Shown here piece after piece: positions 18,054-26,901 of a DNA stretch of 42,117 nucleotides. Under the pieces are notes generated by a model that did not search any database, had not been told where the DNA came from, and worked only from the letters and a program-made list of their open reading frames with translations. Each line of letters opens with the position of its first letter. Position 1 is the stretch's first letter. The position numbers and the translations under genes were made by a program. This DNA comes from Paludibacteraceae bacterium (GTDB lineage: Bacteria; Bacteroidota; Bacteroidia; Bacteroidales; Paludibacteraceae), in assembly GCA_017444065.1 (NCBI GenBank), contig JAFSXJ010000101.1, positions 1-42,117 on the forward strand, given 5' to 3'.

Positions 18054-19319
18054 ATGAGTACAATCGAACAAGCAATAGAAGATATCCGCCAGGGCAAGTT
18101 TGTCATCGTTGTTGATGATGAGGACCGCGAGAACGAAGGCGATTTTATTACCGCAGCAGAAACCATCACGGCGGAAAAGGTGAACTTCATGCTCCATAAC
18201 GGTCGCGGCGTTCTGTGCTGCCCATTGACTGAGGAGCGTTGCGCCGAACTGGATCTTGTGCATCAGGTGGCTAACAACACCTCGATGCTCGGTACGCCCT
18301 TCACCATCACGGTGGACAAACTTGAGGGGTGCACCACGGGTGTGTCAGCTGAGGACCGTGCGGCCACTATCCGCGCGCTGGCTGACCCCGCCTCTACCGC
18401 GCAGACCTTCGGACGACCGGGACATATCAATCCCCTGTATGCCCAGGCGGCAGGAGTGCTCAAGCGTGCCGGACATACCGAGGCGGCGGTTGACCTTGTA
18501 CGACTGGCAGGCTTGCGCCCGTGCGCCGCGCTCATTGAGATAATGAATGAGGACGGTACCATGGCGCGTATGCCCCAACTCGAAAAGGTTGCCAGGCAGC
18601 ACGGACTGCATATCATCTCCATTAAGGATCTCATAGCCTACCGCCTGAAGTCTCTCAGCGAAAGCGGTCTGTCAGGCGCAGCCGGTCTGTCTTCCGGCAG
18701 CGACAGCGGTCATTCAGGTCAAACCGGCATGATTGAACGCGGCGATACAGTCGAACTGCCAACGGAGTACGGATTGTTCAAGCTCACGCCTTTCCGCCAG
18801 CTCAGCAACGGACTGGAGCATGTTGTGCTCACCAAGGGCACTTGGGAGGAGGACGAGCCTATCCTGTGCCGCGTGCACTCATCGTGCATGACCGGCGATA
18901 TCTTCGGCAGCAAACGCTGCGAGTGTGGTGAGCAACTGCATGAAGCCATGCGACGAATCGAGAAAGAGGGCAAAGGCATACTGGTCTATCTCAACCAGGA
19001 GGGAAGAGGCATAGGACTGATGAACAAAATCAAGGCGTACAAACTGCAGGAGCAAGGCGAGGATACAGTCGAGGCAAATGTGCATCTTGGGTTCGACGCA
19101 GACGCACGAGACTATGGTGTCGGTGCGCAAATTTTACGTGCGATGGGCGCTAAAAATCTGCGACTTATGACAAATAATCCCGTAAAACGCATCGGTCTCG
19201 AAAGTTTTGGCATAGTTATTGCAGAGAATATAGCAATAGAGGTGCAACCCAATCCTTACAACCTTCGCTACATGCGAACCAAGAAGGAAAAGATGCACCA
19301 CAACTTACATCTTGTTTAA
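18054..19319 (+). CDS. ribBA: Bifunctional DHBP synthase / GTP cyclohydrolase II
   Basis: The 421-residue fusion begins with RibB (1-198: [10 protein letters not shown] at 21-30, GHINPL near 123), which makes dihydroxybutanone phosphate from ribulose 5-phosphate. RibA follows (about 228-421: zinc cysteines 278, 289 and 291 in [29 protein letters not shown] near 314), which opens GTP. Both feed riboflavin synthesis. The linker at 200-226 is a Ser/Gly-rich insertion of about 26 residues not usual for RibBA; its DNA is a copy of the GCGGTCT element. No FMN riboswitch fold is visible in the 46-bp gap upstream. Confidence 0.95.
   Translation: MSTIEQAIEDIRQGKFVIVVDDEDRENEGDFITAAETITAEKVNFMLHNGRGVLCCPLTEERCAELDLVHQVANNTSMLGTPFTITVDKLEGCTTGVSAEDRAATIRALADPASTAQTFGRPGHINPLYAQAAGVLKRAGHTEAAVDLVRLAGLRPCAALIEIMNEDGTMARMPQLEKVARQHGLHIISIKDLIAYRLKSLSESGLSGAAGLSSGSDSGHSGQTGMIERGDTVELPTEYGLFKLTPFRQLSNGLEHVVLTKGTWEEDEPILCRVHSSCMTGDIFGSKRCECGEQLHEAMRRIEKEGKGILVYLNQEGRGIGLMNKIKAYKLQEQGEDTVEANVHLGFDADARDYGVGAQILRAMGAKNLRLMTNNPVKRIGLESFGIVIAENIAIEVQPNPYNLRYMRTKKEKMHHNLHLV
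18657..18728 (+). repeat. GCGGTCT element, copy 1 (inside ribBA linker)
   Basis: AGCGAAAGCGGTCT (18657-18670) is followed by related units at 18680 (AGCCGGTCTGTC) and 18705 (AGCGGTCATTCAGG), with steps of 17 and 25 bp. It encodes the Ser/Gly-rich linker between RibB and RibA. The same core word occurs in the genes at 20745, 29456 and 31519. Confidence 0.65.
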
Positions 19320-19338
19320 CAAAAAGGAGATTATTGCT

Positions 19339-20703
19339 ATGAAACGCTTGCTATCACTTTTCGTACTTCTGGCTTCACTCAGCTGGAGTGCGCGGGCAGA
19401 TGAGACTATCACTATCTCTGCCAACTCGGAGGACATAAGCCAAGCGCTCGATTTGAAGGCGGTGGCTACATTGTTCGGTACAGTCAAGACTGTCGAGGAG
19501 TTCGAGACACTCCTCAACAATCCGGATTCCGCTTTCACCAATCTCGACCTCAACGGCGACGGTACGGTCGATTACCTGCGTTGCGTGGAGACAAATAATG
19601 GCGACAAGCACCTTGTCGTTATCCAGGCGGTGCTCGCTAAAGACGTCTTTCAGGACGTAGCGTCCATCTACGTTGAGAAGGATGAGGCGACCGGACAGGT
19701 CAGCACACAGGTGATTGGTGATGAGTATATTTACGGTGCGAACTACGTCATCGAACCTGTATATATCTATCGTCCGTACATCTACGACTGGTTCTGGGGA
19801 GTCTCATGGTGCTGCTGGCATTCGCCTTGGTACTGGGGCTACTATCCTCACTGGTGGTATAGCTGGCGTTGTTGGCCGATGCATCGCTACTGGGATCACT
19901 GCTACCACTGGCATCACCACCATCCCTACTGCTCGTTCCGCTACGCGCAGTATCCGCGTCCCGCATATCAAGAGCTCTACCGCGGAGTGTCACGGCAGGA
20001 GTACGCTGTAGCGCATCACGACCGCGCTTTCGCAACGCGTAACACCGGCGTCACCAACGCTCGACACTTCGATGCATCACGCGCCGGAGCCACACGCTCC
20101 ACACGCACCGCAGGACTATCCCGACAGGGTACAGCTGCACCCGCCAGAGTAGGGAACTCGTCCTCGCGCACCGCTCGTATGGATAATACTTTTGGCAGTA
20201 CAGGTGTACGCCGCTCAGCGGCAACATCTACGCGTCAGGCAGCCGTCAGCAGCACTCGTTCGTCGGCGGGAGCACGTCCTACGGCAGCTCGCTCCGCAAG
20301 CGTAGCTGCTACACGCAGTGCACAGACCTCAGCGCGTGCTACCACGCATCGTACAAGCAATAGCGCTTCTACCTCGCGTAGTTCAGCTGCCACCTCACGC
20401 AGTTCGGTTGCAACTTCGCGTAGTTCGGCTTCTGCTTCACGTAGTTCAGCTTCTACTTCGCGCAGTTCAGCTTCTACCTCGCGTAGTTCGGCACCTTACC
20501 GTTCGTCCGGCGCATCGAGCTCATACAGCTCAAGCAGTCGCTCAAGCAGTTCAAGCAGCCGTTCGTCCGGCAGTTACAGTGGCGGCTATTCCGGCAGTTC
20601 ATCCCGCTCAAGCGGCGGAAGCTTCAGCGGTGGCGGTCGATCCGGTGGGGGCTCGCACAGCTCAGGTGGCGGACGTTCGGGTGGCGGAGGCGGCAGACGC
20701 TAA
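19339..20703 (+). CDS. Secreted EF-hand-like, Trp/His- and Ser-rich protein
   Basis: The ATG at 19339 is preferred over an in-frame ATG at 19312 inside ribBA: it has AAGGAG at 19324-19329 and opens a signal peptide (1-20, SWSARA). The 454-residue protein then has an N-terminal domain with an EF-hand-like loop (DLNGDGTVDYL, 70-80). A Trp/Tyr/His-rich stretch follows (about 140-200, with WHHHHPYC). A long Ala/Ser/Arg region contains six 7-residue repeats, and the C-terminus is Gly/Ser-rich. The N-terminal domain matches a Bacteroidales family of unknown function; I know no activity for it. Metal binding by the His/Cys-rich part and an envelope location are inference. Confidence 0.8.
   Translation: MKRLLSLFVLLASLSWSARADETITISANSEDISQALDLKAVATLFGTVKTVEEFETLLNNPDSAFTNLDLNGDGTVDYLRCVETNNGDKHLVVIQAVLAKDVFQDVASIYVEKDEATGQVSTQVIGDEYIYGANYVIEPVYIYRPYIYDWFWGVSWCCWHSPWYWGYYPHWWYSWRCWPMHRYWDHCYHWHHHHPYCSFRYAQYPRPAYQELYRGVSRQEYAVAHHDRAFATRNTGVTNARHFDASRAGATRSTRTAGLSRQGTAAPARVGNSSSRTARMDNTFGSTGVRRSAATSTRQAAVSSTRSSAGARPTAARSASVAATRSAQTSARATTHRTSNSASTSRSSAATSRSSVATSRSSASASRSSASTSRSSASTSRSSAPYRSSGASSSYSSSSRSSSSSSRSSGSYSGGYSGSSSRSSGGSFSGGGRSGGGSHSSGGGRSGGGGGRR
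20365..20490 (+). repeat. 21-bp coding tandem repeat, six units
   Basis: Six head-to-tail units of 21 bp encode variants of A-S-T-S-R-S-S. Copies differ mostly at third codon positions, so the peptide is better conserved than the DNA, which suggests selection on the protein. It lies in the low-complexity half of the secreted protein and is a likely site of length variation between strains. Confidence 0.9.
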
Positions 20704-20744
20704 ACTATAGAATTCGTAATGTGCGTAAGCGGCAATTCTTGATA

Positions 20745-21392
20745 ATGTTCTACAAAGTAGAAGATATTCCTGACGAACAAACCATGCAAGCGGTAGTAGC
20801 CGAACTACTACCGCTTGTTCCTTTTGCACGTCGTGAGAAAGCCCTGCGCTACCGCCACCTGCACGGGCAGTACTGCTGCTTGCGCGCCTGGGCGATGCTG
20901 CATGAGCTGCTCATCGCTCATTCCTTTTTGCCTGCTCAATTCCCGCTCTCTGACCTCACGTACACCGAGGACGCATACGGCAAACCCTATTTTAGCGCAG
21001 CGGTCTTTGCTCTTTTAGCGCAGCGGTCTTTTAGCGTAGCGGTTTGTTTCTCTCTCTCCCACACCAAGTGTGCCATAGCCGTTGCTATCGACCGCCGGCC
21101 TGTGGGTATTGATGTGGAGAGTCTGGCCTCGGCACGCAGGTTGGAACCGGTGTTCCTCGACCGAACGATGAACGCTGACGAGCAGGCACGTATCCGCAAG
21201 GCGGCTGACAGCGAAAGCGCATGCCTGACGTTCACCGAGCTCTGGACCCGGAAAGAGGCACTCGTCAAAGCACTCGGAACAGGGCTGAACATCAACACCT
21301 TGCCCGACTTGCTTGGCAGGCAGACGGGCTTTGACCTGCGCACGTTCCATACCGCCAGCTATGCCTGCTCAATAGCGGTGACTGAAATGTAA
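20745..21392 (+). CDS. 4'-phosphopantetheinyl transferase, Sfp type
   Basis: The ATG at 20745 gives 215 residues; a GTG 24 bp upstream is possible but adds a basic leader. The Mg- and CoA-binding motifs of the family are present: FSLSHTK near 102, GIDVES at 121-126 and WTRKEALVKALG at 167-178. The enzyme moves phosphopantetheine from CoA to a carrier-protein serine. No carrier or synthase gene lies nearby, so the acyl carrier protein of fatty acid synthesis or a remote cluster is the likely partner. Residues 82-100, between GKPY and CFSLSH, are an extra loop written by a GCGGTCT element. Confidence 0.9.
   Translation: MFYKVEDIPDEQTMQAVVAELLPLVPFARREKALRYRHLHGQYCCLRAWAMLHELLIAHSFLPAQFPLSDLTYTEDAYGKPYFSAAVFALLAQRSFSVAVCFSLSHTKCAIAVAIDRRPVGIDVESLASARRLEPVFLDRTMNADEQARIRKAADSESACLTFTELWTRKEALVKALGTGLNINTLPDLLGRQTGFDLRTFHTASYACSIAVTEM
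20990..21045 (+). repeat. GCGGTCT element, copy 2 (inside the Sfp-type gene)
   Basis: TTTTAGCGCAGCGGTCTT at 20990-21007 recurs at 21013-21030, and a third variant TTTTAGCGTAGCGGTTT is at 21029-21045 (steps 23 and 16 bp). The 39-bp stretch 20991-21029 matches 33 of 39 positions of the reverse complement of 32142-32180 inside the EamA gene. Confidence 0.8.
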
Positions 21393-21417
21393 TAAACTCC
21401 AATAACCCCTTCATATT

Positions 21418-22602
21418 ATGCAAGGCAATTTTACGTACTACAACCCAACAAAACTCTATTTTGGTGAAGAGTCCCTAAACAAACTACGGACTGAATTAGC
21501 GAACTTCGGACAAATCGTGTTGCTCAACTATGGCAGCGGTAGCGTTAAACGCAACGGTATCTACGACCAGGTGGTGGCTATCCTGCGCGAAGGCGGTAAG
21601 ACCATCGTGGAGAACTCCGGTGTGATGAGCAATCCAACGTTAGAGAAACTTAACGAAGGTATCCGCATCGCCCGCGAGCACAAGGTGGACTGGATCTTGT
21701 CACTTGGTGGCGGCAGTGTGTGCGACTATTCAAAAGGCGTGGCTGCATCCGCGTTCTTTGATGGCGATTACTGGCAGGCGTTCTGGGTGGAGGGCAACCA
21801 ACCGCCGAAGGACCAGCGGATATTGCCTGTTGGCTGCATCCTCACGATGGCAGGCACCGGTAGCGAGATGAACGGCGGTTCGGTCATCACCGACGCCGCT
21901 AACAGCAACAAACTCGGGCATGTCTTCGACAGCCGTCTGATGCCGCGCTTTGCCATCCTTAACCCGCGCTTCACGATGACCGTCCCCGTCGAGCAGATGA
22001 AAGCCGGCATTTACGACATCATGAATCATATCATGGAGCAGTATTTCTCCGATTTCGACGACAATACCAGCGACTACCTGTCCGAAGGACTGATGCGTAG
22101 TCTCATCGTTGCTTCGCGTGCTGCTGTCAAGAACCCGCAGGATTACGAAGCACGCTCGAACATCATGTGGACAGCTACGTGGGCACTCAACACGCTGCTC
22201 AAATGCGGTAAGACGGAGGACTGGATGGTGCACATGATCGGTCATTCGTTAGGCGCCTGGACACACGCACCGCACGGATACACCTTGGCATCTGTTTCCA
22301 TGGCATACTACCGCCGTGCGATGGAGAATGGGCTGCCAAAGTTCGTACGCTTTGCTCAAAACGTCTGGGGTATTCAGCCAGTAGTTAATGGTCAAAAGCT
22401 AACAGCCAAAGAAATAGCCGAGGCGGGTCTCGAAGCCCTCAAAAGCTGGATGCTCGAGATAGGCCTGCCGCTCACCATCACCGAGATAGGTGCCACGCCG
22501 GAGATGATTGATGACATCGTCTCCACCACCGTCATCTATCCAGCTGGCTACCTCGACCTTACAGTTGAGGACATTAAAGCAATACTCACGGAAAGTTTGT
22601 AG
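21418..22602 (+). CDS. Iron-containing alcohol dehydrogenase, BdhA/YqhD-like
   Basis: A 394-residue enzyme of family III alcohol dehydrogenases. It has the N-terminal YYNPTKLYFGEESL segment typical of the butanol dehydrogenase/YqhD branch, the cofactor loop SLGGGSVCDYSKG near 99-112, and metal-binding His in NHIMEQYF, HMIGHSLGAWTHAPHG near 205-285. It reduces aldehydes with NAD(P)H or the reverse in the cytosol. It starts 25 bp after the phosphopantetheinyl transferase and ends 25 bp before the first ABC fusion. A 54-bp relic of a similar gene lies at 36031-36084. Confidence 0.93.
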   Translation: MQGNFTYYNPTKLYFGEESLNKLRTELANFGQIVLLNYGSGSVKRNGIYDQVVAILREGGKTIVENSGVMSNPTLEKLNEGIRIAREHKVDWILSLGGGSVCDYSKGVAASAFFDGDYWQAFWVEGNQPPKDQRILPVGCILTMAGTGSEMNGGSVITDAANSNKLGHVFDSRLMPRFAILNPRFTMTVPVEQMKAGIYDIMNHIMEQYFSDFDDNTSDYLSEGLMRSLIVASRAAVKNPQDYEARSNIMWTATWALNTLLKCGKTEDWMVHMIGHSLGAWTHAPHGYTLASVSMAYYRRAMENGLPKFVRFAQNVWGIQPVVNGQKLTAKEIAEAGLEALKSWMLEIGLPLTITEIGATPEMIDDIVSTTVIYPAGYLDLTVEDIKAILTESL

Positions 22603-22627
22603 TGCACACCCCGGTTCATAGTAAGAC

Positions 22628-24187
22628 ATGAAAAAAATCCTTTTTATTCTTACAATTGTCTTAACTCTAACAGGCTGTTCGGGTACTACATGGAGCGTGG
22701 TGGAGAGTTTTCACAACAACCTCCTCGCCGAGGACCGCTATCGGATGATTCTCGATGGTTTGCAGGTGACGCTGCTGATTACGTTCTGCGCTGCAGTACT
22801 GGGCACAATGCTCGGCGGGCTGGTCTGTTGGGCACGGATGAGCCGTCACGCGTGGCTGCAACGCCTTGCGAAAATATACATTGACCTCATGCGCGGCACG
22901 CCGGTACTGGTGCTGCTGATGCTGATGTACTACGTGTTTATGGCACCATTGCAGGCTGCAGGTATTGTCGTGGCTGTCGTCACGTTTGCCATGAACGCAT
23001 CGGCATATATAGGCGAGATGCTCCGTTCAGGCATTGAGAGCATCGACAAGGGACAGACCGAAGCCGGCTTGGCATTGGGTTACAACTCGCGGCAGGTGTT
23101 CATGCGCATCGTGCTGCCGCAGGTGGTACGTAAGGTCATGCCTGTCTATCTGGGCGAAGTCATCACCCTGCTCAAGGGCACCAGTATAGTGGGCTACATT
23201 GCTATCATGGATATGACGCGTGCCTCTGACCTTATCCGTTCGCGCACGTTTGATGCGTTCTTTCCGCTCATTGTGACAGCGGCTGTCTATTTTCTGGTAG
23301 CATGGCTCATCGGTCTGCTGCTCAACAGCCTTGTGGAACGCCGACGCCCGCGCGCTGTCGCTGCAGCAGCAGTGCTTGTGCTGTTAGGGCTCACGGGCTA
23401 TGTGCCGGATATATGCACCAGGGAAAGAGGTGCGATGTATGATGTACAAACCGACACGGAGATTCCTGATGTGTTCAAAGCCTTGAAGGGCAAACGTGTC
23501 GGCGTTGCGATGGGCAGCATACAGGACATTACCGTAACGCGTTACGCCCCTGAGGCGGATATCCGGCGTTACTCCAGTCTGACGGACATGATTGCCGCTT
23601 TGAAGAGCGGAAAGATTGACATTGTCTGCCAGGAGAATGTCACCGTTACGGTCAACAAAGAGATAGCAGCAGTGGTGGATACCATTGATGCAGGACTGCC
23701 GCCCAAACCTGTAGCTGCATGTTTCCAACTCGGCAACACGGAACTGCAGCAGGATTTTAACCGCTTCCTTCAGGAGATACGTGCGGACGGCACGTATCAG
23801 CAGATATGTGACCGTTGGCTGAAGTGCGATGATGCGTCCGCAGTACCAGTGCCCCGTCGCTCCGGCACAGGGAGGATGATACGAGTCGCCACGTTCCCCA
23901 TCTCTCCTCCATTCAACTTCATCTGTTCGGGCGAACTGTCAGGCATGGAGGCAGATTTGTTGGCGCAGTGGGCGAACCGGCGCAACTACCGGCTGGAGTT
24001 CCTGATTATGGATTTCGCTTCGCAGATTCCGGCAATACAGACCGGCAAGGCAGACTTGGCGATGGGCTCGATTGCAGTCACGGAGGAGCGGATGAAACAG
24101 GTGCTGTTCTCTGACCGATACAACGAGGCGCGTATCATGTTCTATACCCGCAAAGGCGAGGCGGAGATGACAGGAATTAAAAATTAA
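22628..24187 (+). CDS. ABC transporter fusion: permease followed by permuted solute-binding domain
   Basis: The 519-residue protein starts with a lipoprotein-like signal (TLTGC, Cys17). Directly after it comes a five-helix amino-acid permease (about 30-235) with the ATPase-docking loop EAGLALGYNSRQVFMRIVLPQ near 145-165. An extra hydrophobic helix (243-260) follows, then family-3 binding-protein lobe 2 (286-399: GKRVGVAMGS to DGTYQQICDRWL). Lobe 1 comes last (417-508: IRVATFPISPPF, IPAIQTGKADLAMGS, FSDRYNEARIMF). Canonical proteins have lobe 1 first. The extra helix would bring the chain back to the periplasm, where the binding domain must act. It is paired with the ATPase 25 bp downstream and is a rearranged paralogue of the protein at 26898. 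Amino-acid-type substrate by family. Confidence 0.9.
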   Translation: MKKILFILTIVLTLTGCSGTTWSVVESFHNNLLAEDRYRMILDGLQVTLLITFCAAVLGTMLGGLVCWARMSRHAWLQRLAKIYIDLMRGTPVLVLLMLMYYVFMAPLQAAGIVVAVVTFAMNASAYIGEMLRSGIESIDKGQTEAGLALGYNSRQVFMRIVLPQVVRKVMPVYLGEVITLLKGTSIVGYIAIMDMTRASDLIRSRTFDAFFPLIVTAAVYFLVAWLIGLLLNSLVERRRPRAVAAAAVLVLLGLTGYVPDICTRERGAMYDVQTDTEIPDVFKALKGKRVGVAMGSIQDITVTRYAPEADIRRYSSLTDMIAALKSGKIDIVCQENVTVTVNKEIAAVVDTIDAGLPPKPVAACFQLGNTELQQDFNRFLQEIRADGTYQQICDRWLKCDDASAVPVPRRSGTGRMIRVATFPISPPFNFICSGELSGMEADLLAQWANRRNYRLEFLIMDFASQIPAIQTGKADLAMGSIAVTEERMKQVLFSDRYNEARIMFYTRKGEAEMTGIKN

Positions 24188-24236
24188 CGCTTACGCTAAT
24201 TACGAATGACGAATGACCAATAACCAATCACCCATC
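24175..24236. repeat. Stutter repeat of ATTACGAATGAC words
   Basis: AATTAAAAATTAACGC is followed by TAATTACGAATGACGAATG and ACCAATAACCAATCACCC. The array encodes the last residues of the upstream fusion (GIKN), fills the gap and encodes the first residues of the ATPase (MTNNQSPI). Confidence 0.7.
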
Positions 24237-25286
24237 ATATCTGTTTCGCATCTGACGAAACGTTTCGGAGAATTAGTAGTTCTCCGCGACATCAGTTTTG
24301 AGGTGCACAGGGGCGAAGTCATCAGTCTCATCGGTCCGTCCGGCACGGGCAAGAGTACGCTCCTGCGGGCACTGAACATGCTCGAGCCGCCCACCTCAGG
24401 CGAGATATGCGTGAAAGGCGAAGTAATCACAGCACACGGTTATCCGCTCGACATGCTACGGCGTAGGGTAGGCATGGTGTTCCAGAGTTTCAATCTCTTC
24501 GAGCACATGACTGTATTGGAGAACATTACCGAAGTACCGGTGCACCTGTTGCACATACCCGAAACGCAGGCCAAGGAAGAAGCCTTGGCACTGCTCAAAC
24601 AGGTAGGCTTGGCGCAGAAAGCCGATGTCTATCCCTCCGCTCTCTCCGGCGGGCAGAAACAGCGTGTCGCTATCGCTCGTGCGCTCGCAATGCACCCCGA
24701 AGTCATCCTCTTTGACGAACCCACTTCGGCACTCGACCCGACGATGGTGGGCGAGGTGCTCAGTGTCATCCGCCAGTTGGCAAAGACAGGACTCACGATG
24801 CTCATCGTCACGCATGAGATGCGGTTTGCACGAGACGTCAGCACACGTGTATTCTTCATGAACGAAGGCATCATCTACGAGGACGGCACACCCGAACAGA
24901 TATTTGAGCATCCCGTTCACTCGGCTACCAAGGCCTTTGTCAACCGCATTCAGAAACTGGTCTTCGAGATAGATTCGGATGACTTCGACTTCTTGCAGAT
25001 TCCCACCGGTATCAATCAGTTCTGCCTCAAATACAACCTCTCTCAGGCGGACAACGCATATGCGTTAGCCAAAGAGATGCTCTTCACCCACATGCGTTCT
25101 TTCCGGCCGCTAACGTTGCGTATGACGCATGCGGAGTTAAGCGGCGTCACGGCATTGGATTTCATGGTGGAAGGACAGAAAGACTCTCCGCTGAATGATG
25201 CAGCCCGTGAGAGTCTCCGTCCGCAAGTCAAAGACCTCTTCGAAGAACCCACCAAACGTGGCTTTCGTGTCAAACTGATACTATAA
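24213..25286 (+). CDS. Amino-acid-type ABC transporter ATPase with C-terminal extension (1)
   Basis: A 357-residue ATPase with Walker [10 protein letters not shown] (41-49), Q-loop [11 protein letters not shown], signature [15 protein letters not shown], Walker [13 protein letters not shown] and switch VTHEM. These are GlnQ/HisP-like and match the amino-acid permease domain of the preceding gene. After the usual end near 245, about 110 extra residues follow (from [12 protein letters not shown] to RGFRVKLIL). Its paralogue at 28370 shares this tail. I do not recognise the tail; it could be a regulatory or dimer-forming domain. The first codons come from a stutter repeat, so the true conserved start may be VSHLTKRF. 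Confidence 0.93.
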   Translation: MTNNQSPIISVSHLTKRFGELVVLRDISFEVHRGEVISLIGPSGTGKSTLLRALNMLEPPTSGEICVKGEVITAHGYPLDMLRRRVGMVFQSFNLFEHMTVLENITEVPVHLLHIPETQAKEEALALLKQVGLAQKADVYPSALSGGQKQRVAIARALAMHPEVILFDEPTSALDPTMVGEVLSVIRQLAKTGLTMLIVTHEMRFARDVSTRVFFMNEGIIYEDGTPEQIFEHPVHSATKAFVNRIQKLVFEIDSDDFDFLQIPTGINQFCLKYNLSQADNAYALAKEMLFTHMRSFRPLTLRMTHAELSGVTALDFMVEGQKDSPLNDAARESLRPQVKDLFEEPTKRGFRVKLIL

Positions 25287-25320
25287 ACGAACGAATACAT
25301 CCGACTAAAAGAATCGACAA

Positions 25321-26283
25321 ATGAAGAAAATCTGTGATTTCATAGCCAAATGGATGGGAGTGCTGGTGCTGATGGTTGCGGCAGTCAGTATGATCGTGCC
25401 TCAGTGGCTGACATGGGTTGGTACGTGGGTAATCAATCCGATGTTAGGCGTCATCATGTTCGGCATGGGACTGACGCTTACGGCGAACGATTTCCGGATT
25501 ATCCTCCATCGTCCTGTTGACATACTCATCGGATGCCTTACGCAGTTTACCGTCATGCCACTCTTGGCATGGGGGCTGACATGGGCGTTCTCGCTCCCGC
25601 AAGAACTGGCGATTGGTGTCATTCTGGTCGGCTGCTGCCCGGGCGGAACAGCGTCGAACGTCATCACTTATCTGGCGAAAGGCGACCTGGCGCTCTCGGT
25701 GGGTATGACCGCTGCCTCCACACTACTCGCACCGTTACTGACGCCGCTGCTCGTATGGTGGTTAGCCGGTACGATGGTGGATGTGGATACGATAGGCATG
25801 CTGCTCAGCATCCTATATGTGGTTATCCTGCCCATCGCAGGCGGCCTGCTCTGCCAACGCTTCATCCCCAAGATAACGCAGCGTGTGACGCCTTATTTGC
25901 CTGCCTTCTCATCTATCGCTATCGCACTCACCGTTGGCATCGTCGTAGCGCATAATGCCGACCGGCTGCTGACCGCAGGTATGCTCGTAGTGCTCGTCGT
26001 GATGTTGCACAACTTGCTCGGACTTGGCGTCGGTTATCTAGTCGGACGTCTGTTGCGCCTGCAGCGACCGAAGTGCGTGGCTCTCAGCATTGAGGTCGGT
26101 ATGCAGAACTCAGGCTTGGCAACTTCTCTTGCTGTACTGCATTTTGCCTCCTTCCACTTAGCTACAATACCGGTTGCTGTGTTCAGAGTCTGGCATAAAA
26201 TCAGCGGTGCGATTGTAGCACGCATCGCGTCCGCAACATTGTCAAGAAAAGATGTTGTTCACGAATTAAACGAATCAAACTAA
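25321..26283 (+). CDS. Bile acid:sodium symporter (BASS) family protein
   Basis: A 320-residue membrane protein with about nine to ten hydrophobic segments. It has the BASS signatures GVIMFGMGLTL (near 42) and GCCPGGTASNVITYLAKGD (near 107-125), which form the sodium-binding crossover. Members import organic anions, including bile acids, pantoate or keto acids, with Na+. It begins 34 bp after the ATPase and ends 30 bp before the CMD-like gene, embedded between two ABC transporters, so a related carboxylate substrate is possible but unproven. Confidence 0.92.
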   Translation: MKKICDFIAKWMGVLVLMVAAVSMIVPQWLTWVGTWVINPMLGVIMFGMGLTLTANDFRIILHRPVDILIGCLTQFTVMPLLAWGLTWAFSLPQELAIGVILVGCCPGGTASNVITYLAKGDLALSVGMTAASTLLAPLLTPLLVWWLAGTMVDVDTIGMLLSILYVVILPIAGGLLCQRFIPKITQRVTPYLPAFSSIAIALTVGIVVAHNADRLLTAGMLVVLVVMLHNLLGLGVGYLVGRLLRLQRPKCVALSIEVGMQNSGLATSLAVLHFASFHLATIPVAVFRVWHKISGAIVARIASATLSRKDVVHELNESN

Positions 26284-26313
26284 TTTCCGTTAAAGAAAAC
26301 GAAACGAAGCAAA

Positions 26314-26901
26314 ATGGAACTGTCTAATCGGATACTGTACCTCTGCGCATGTGCCGCGTGGGCTGCGAAAGGTGACTTGGAGAACCTGGCACCTGCCATC
26401 CGACGGGCGCTGGATGAAGGCGTCACAATCAACGAAATCAAGGACGCTTTCGCACAACTCTATGCATACGCTGGCTTCCCGCGCTCGCTGAATGCACTCG
26501 GTGTGCTGGAGAAAATTCTAAATGAGGAAATCGTAGATCGTAAATCGTCCAATCGTAAATGGCTTGAGGGTAAGCCGTTTGCGCGACCTGCCGCATGGGA
26601 CGATGCAGCGTTGGCGCTGAAAAAAGGAACCGAAATGCAGACCCGCGATGAAGGCGGCACACCATGGGACTATACCTTCTGCCCGCAAGCGGATTACTAC
26701 ATGAAGGCGCACCTCTTCGGCGACATCTATGCCGTGGATGTCTTCACACCTGCCGAGCGCGAACTGATCACCGTCGCGGCACTCTCCGCCATGGATGGTG
26801 TGACACCGCAATTTGAAGGACACAAGCAGTGCGCCGTCTTCATGGGCAACACCCCGGAACAAGTGGAATACCTCTGTCAATGGCTAAAAATAAATATATG
26901 A
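26314..26901 (+). CDS. Carboxymuconolactone decarboxylase-like protein
   Basis: A 195-residue, mostly helical protein with two CMD-like halves. The first is about 1-70 (LYLCACAAWAAKG, VTINEIKDAFAQLYAYAGFPRSLNAL), the second about 125-195 (ERELITVAALSAMDGVTPQFEGH). The family includes gamma-carboxymuconolactone decarboxylase and AhpD-like disulfide reductases. The AhpD CxxC pair is not intact here, and Cys11/Cys13 are only a CxC. Activity is therefore open. Residues 72-83 (EEIVDRKSSNRK) are written by a stutter repeat at 26528-26562, an unusual insertion between the halves. Its stop overlaps the next start by 4 bp (ATGA). Confidence 0.82.
   Translation: MELSNRILYLCACAAWAAKGDLENLAPAIRRALDEGVTINEIKDAFAQLYAYAGFPRSLNALGVLEKILNEEIVDRKSSNRKWLEGKPFARPAAWDDAALALKKGTEMQTRDEGGTPWDYTFCPQADYYMKAHLFGDIYAVDVFTPAERELITVAALSAMDGVTPQFEGHKQCAVFMGNTPEQVEYLCQWLKINI
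26528..26562 (+). repeat. Stutter repeat of ATCGTAAA words inside a coding region
   Basis: AATCGTAG, ATCGTAAA, ATCGTCC, AATCGTAAATGG follow one another at 7-9 bp steps. The array lies in frame between the two halves of the CMD-like protein, without breaking it. Confidence 0.75.
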
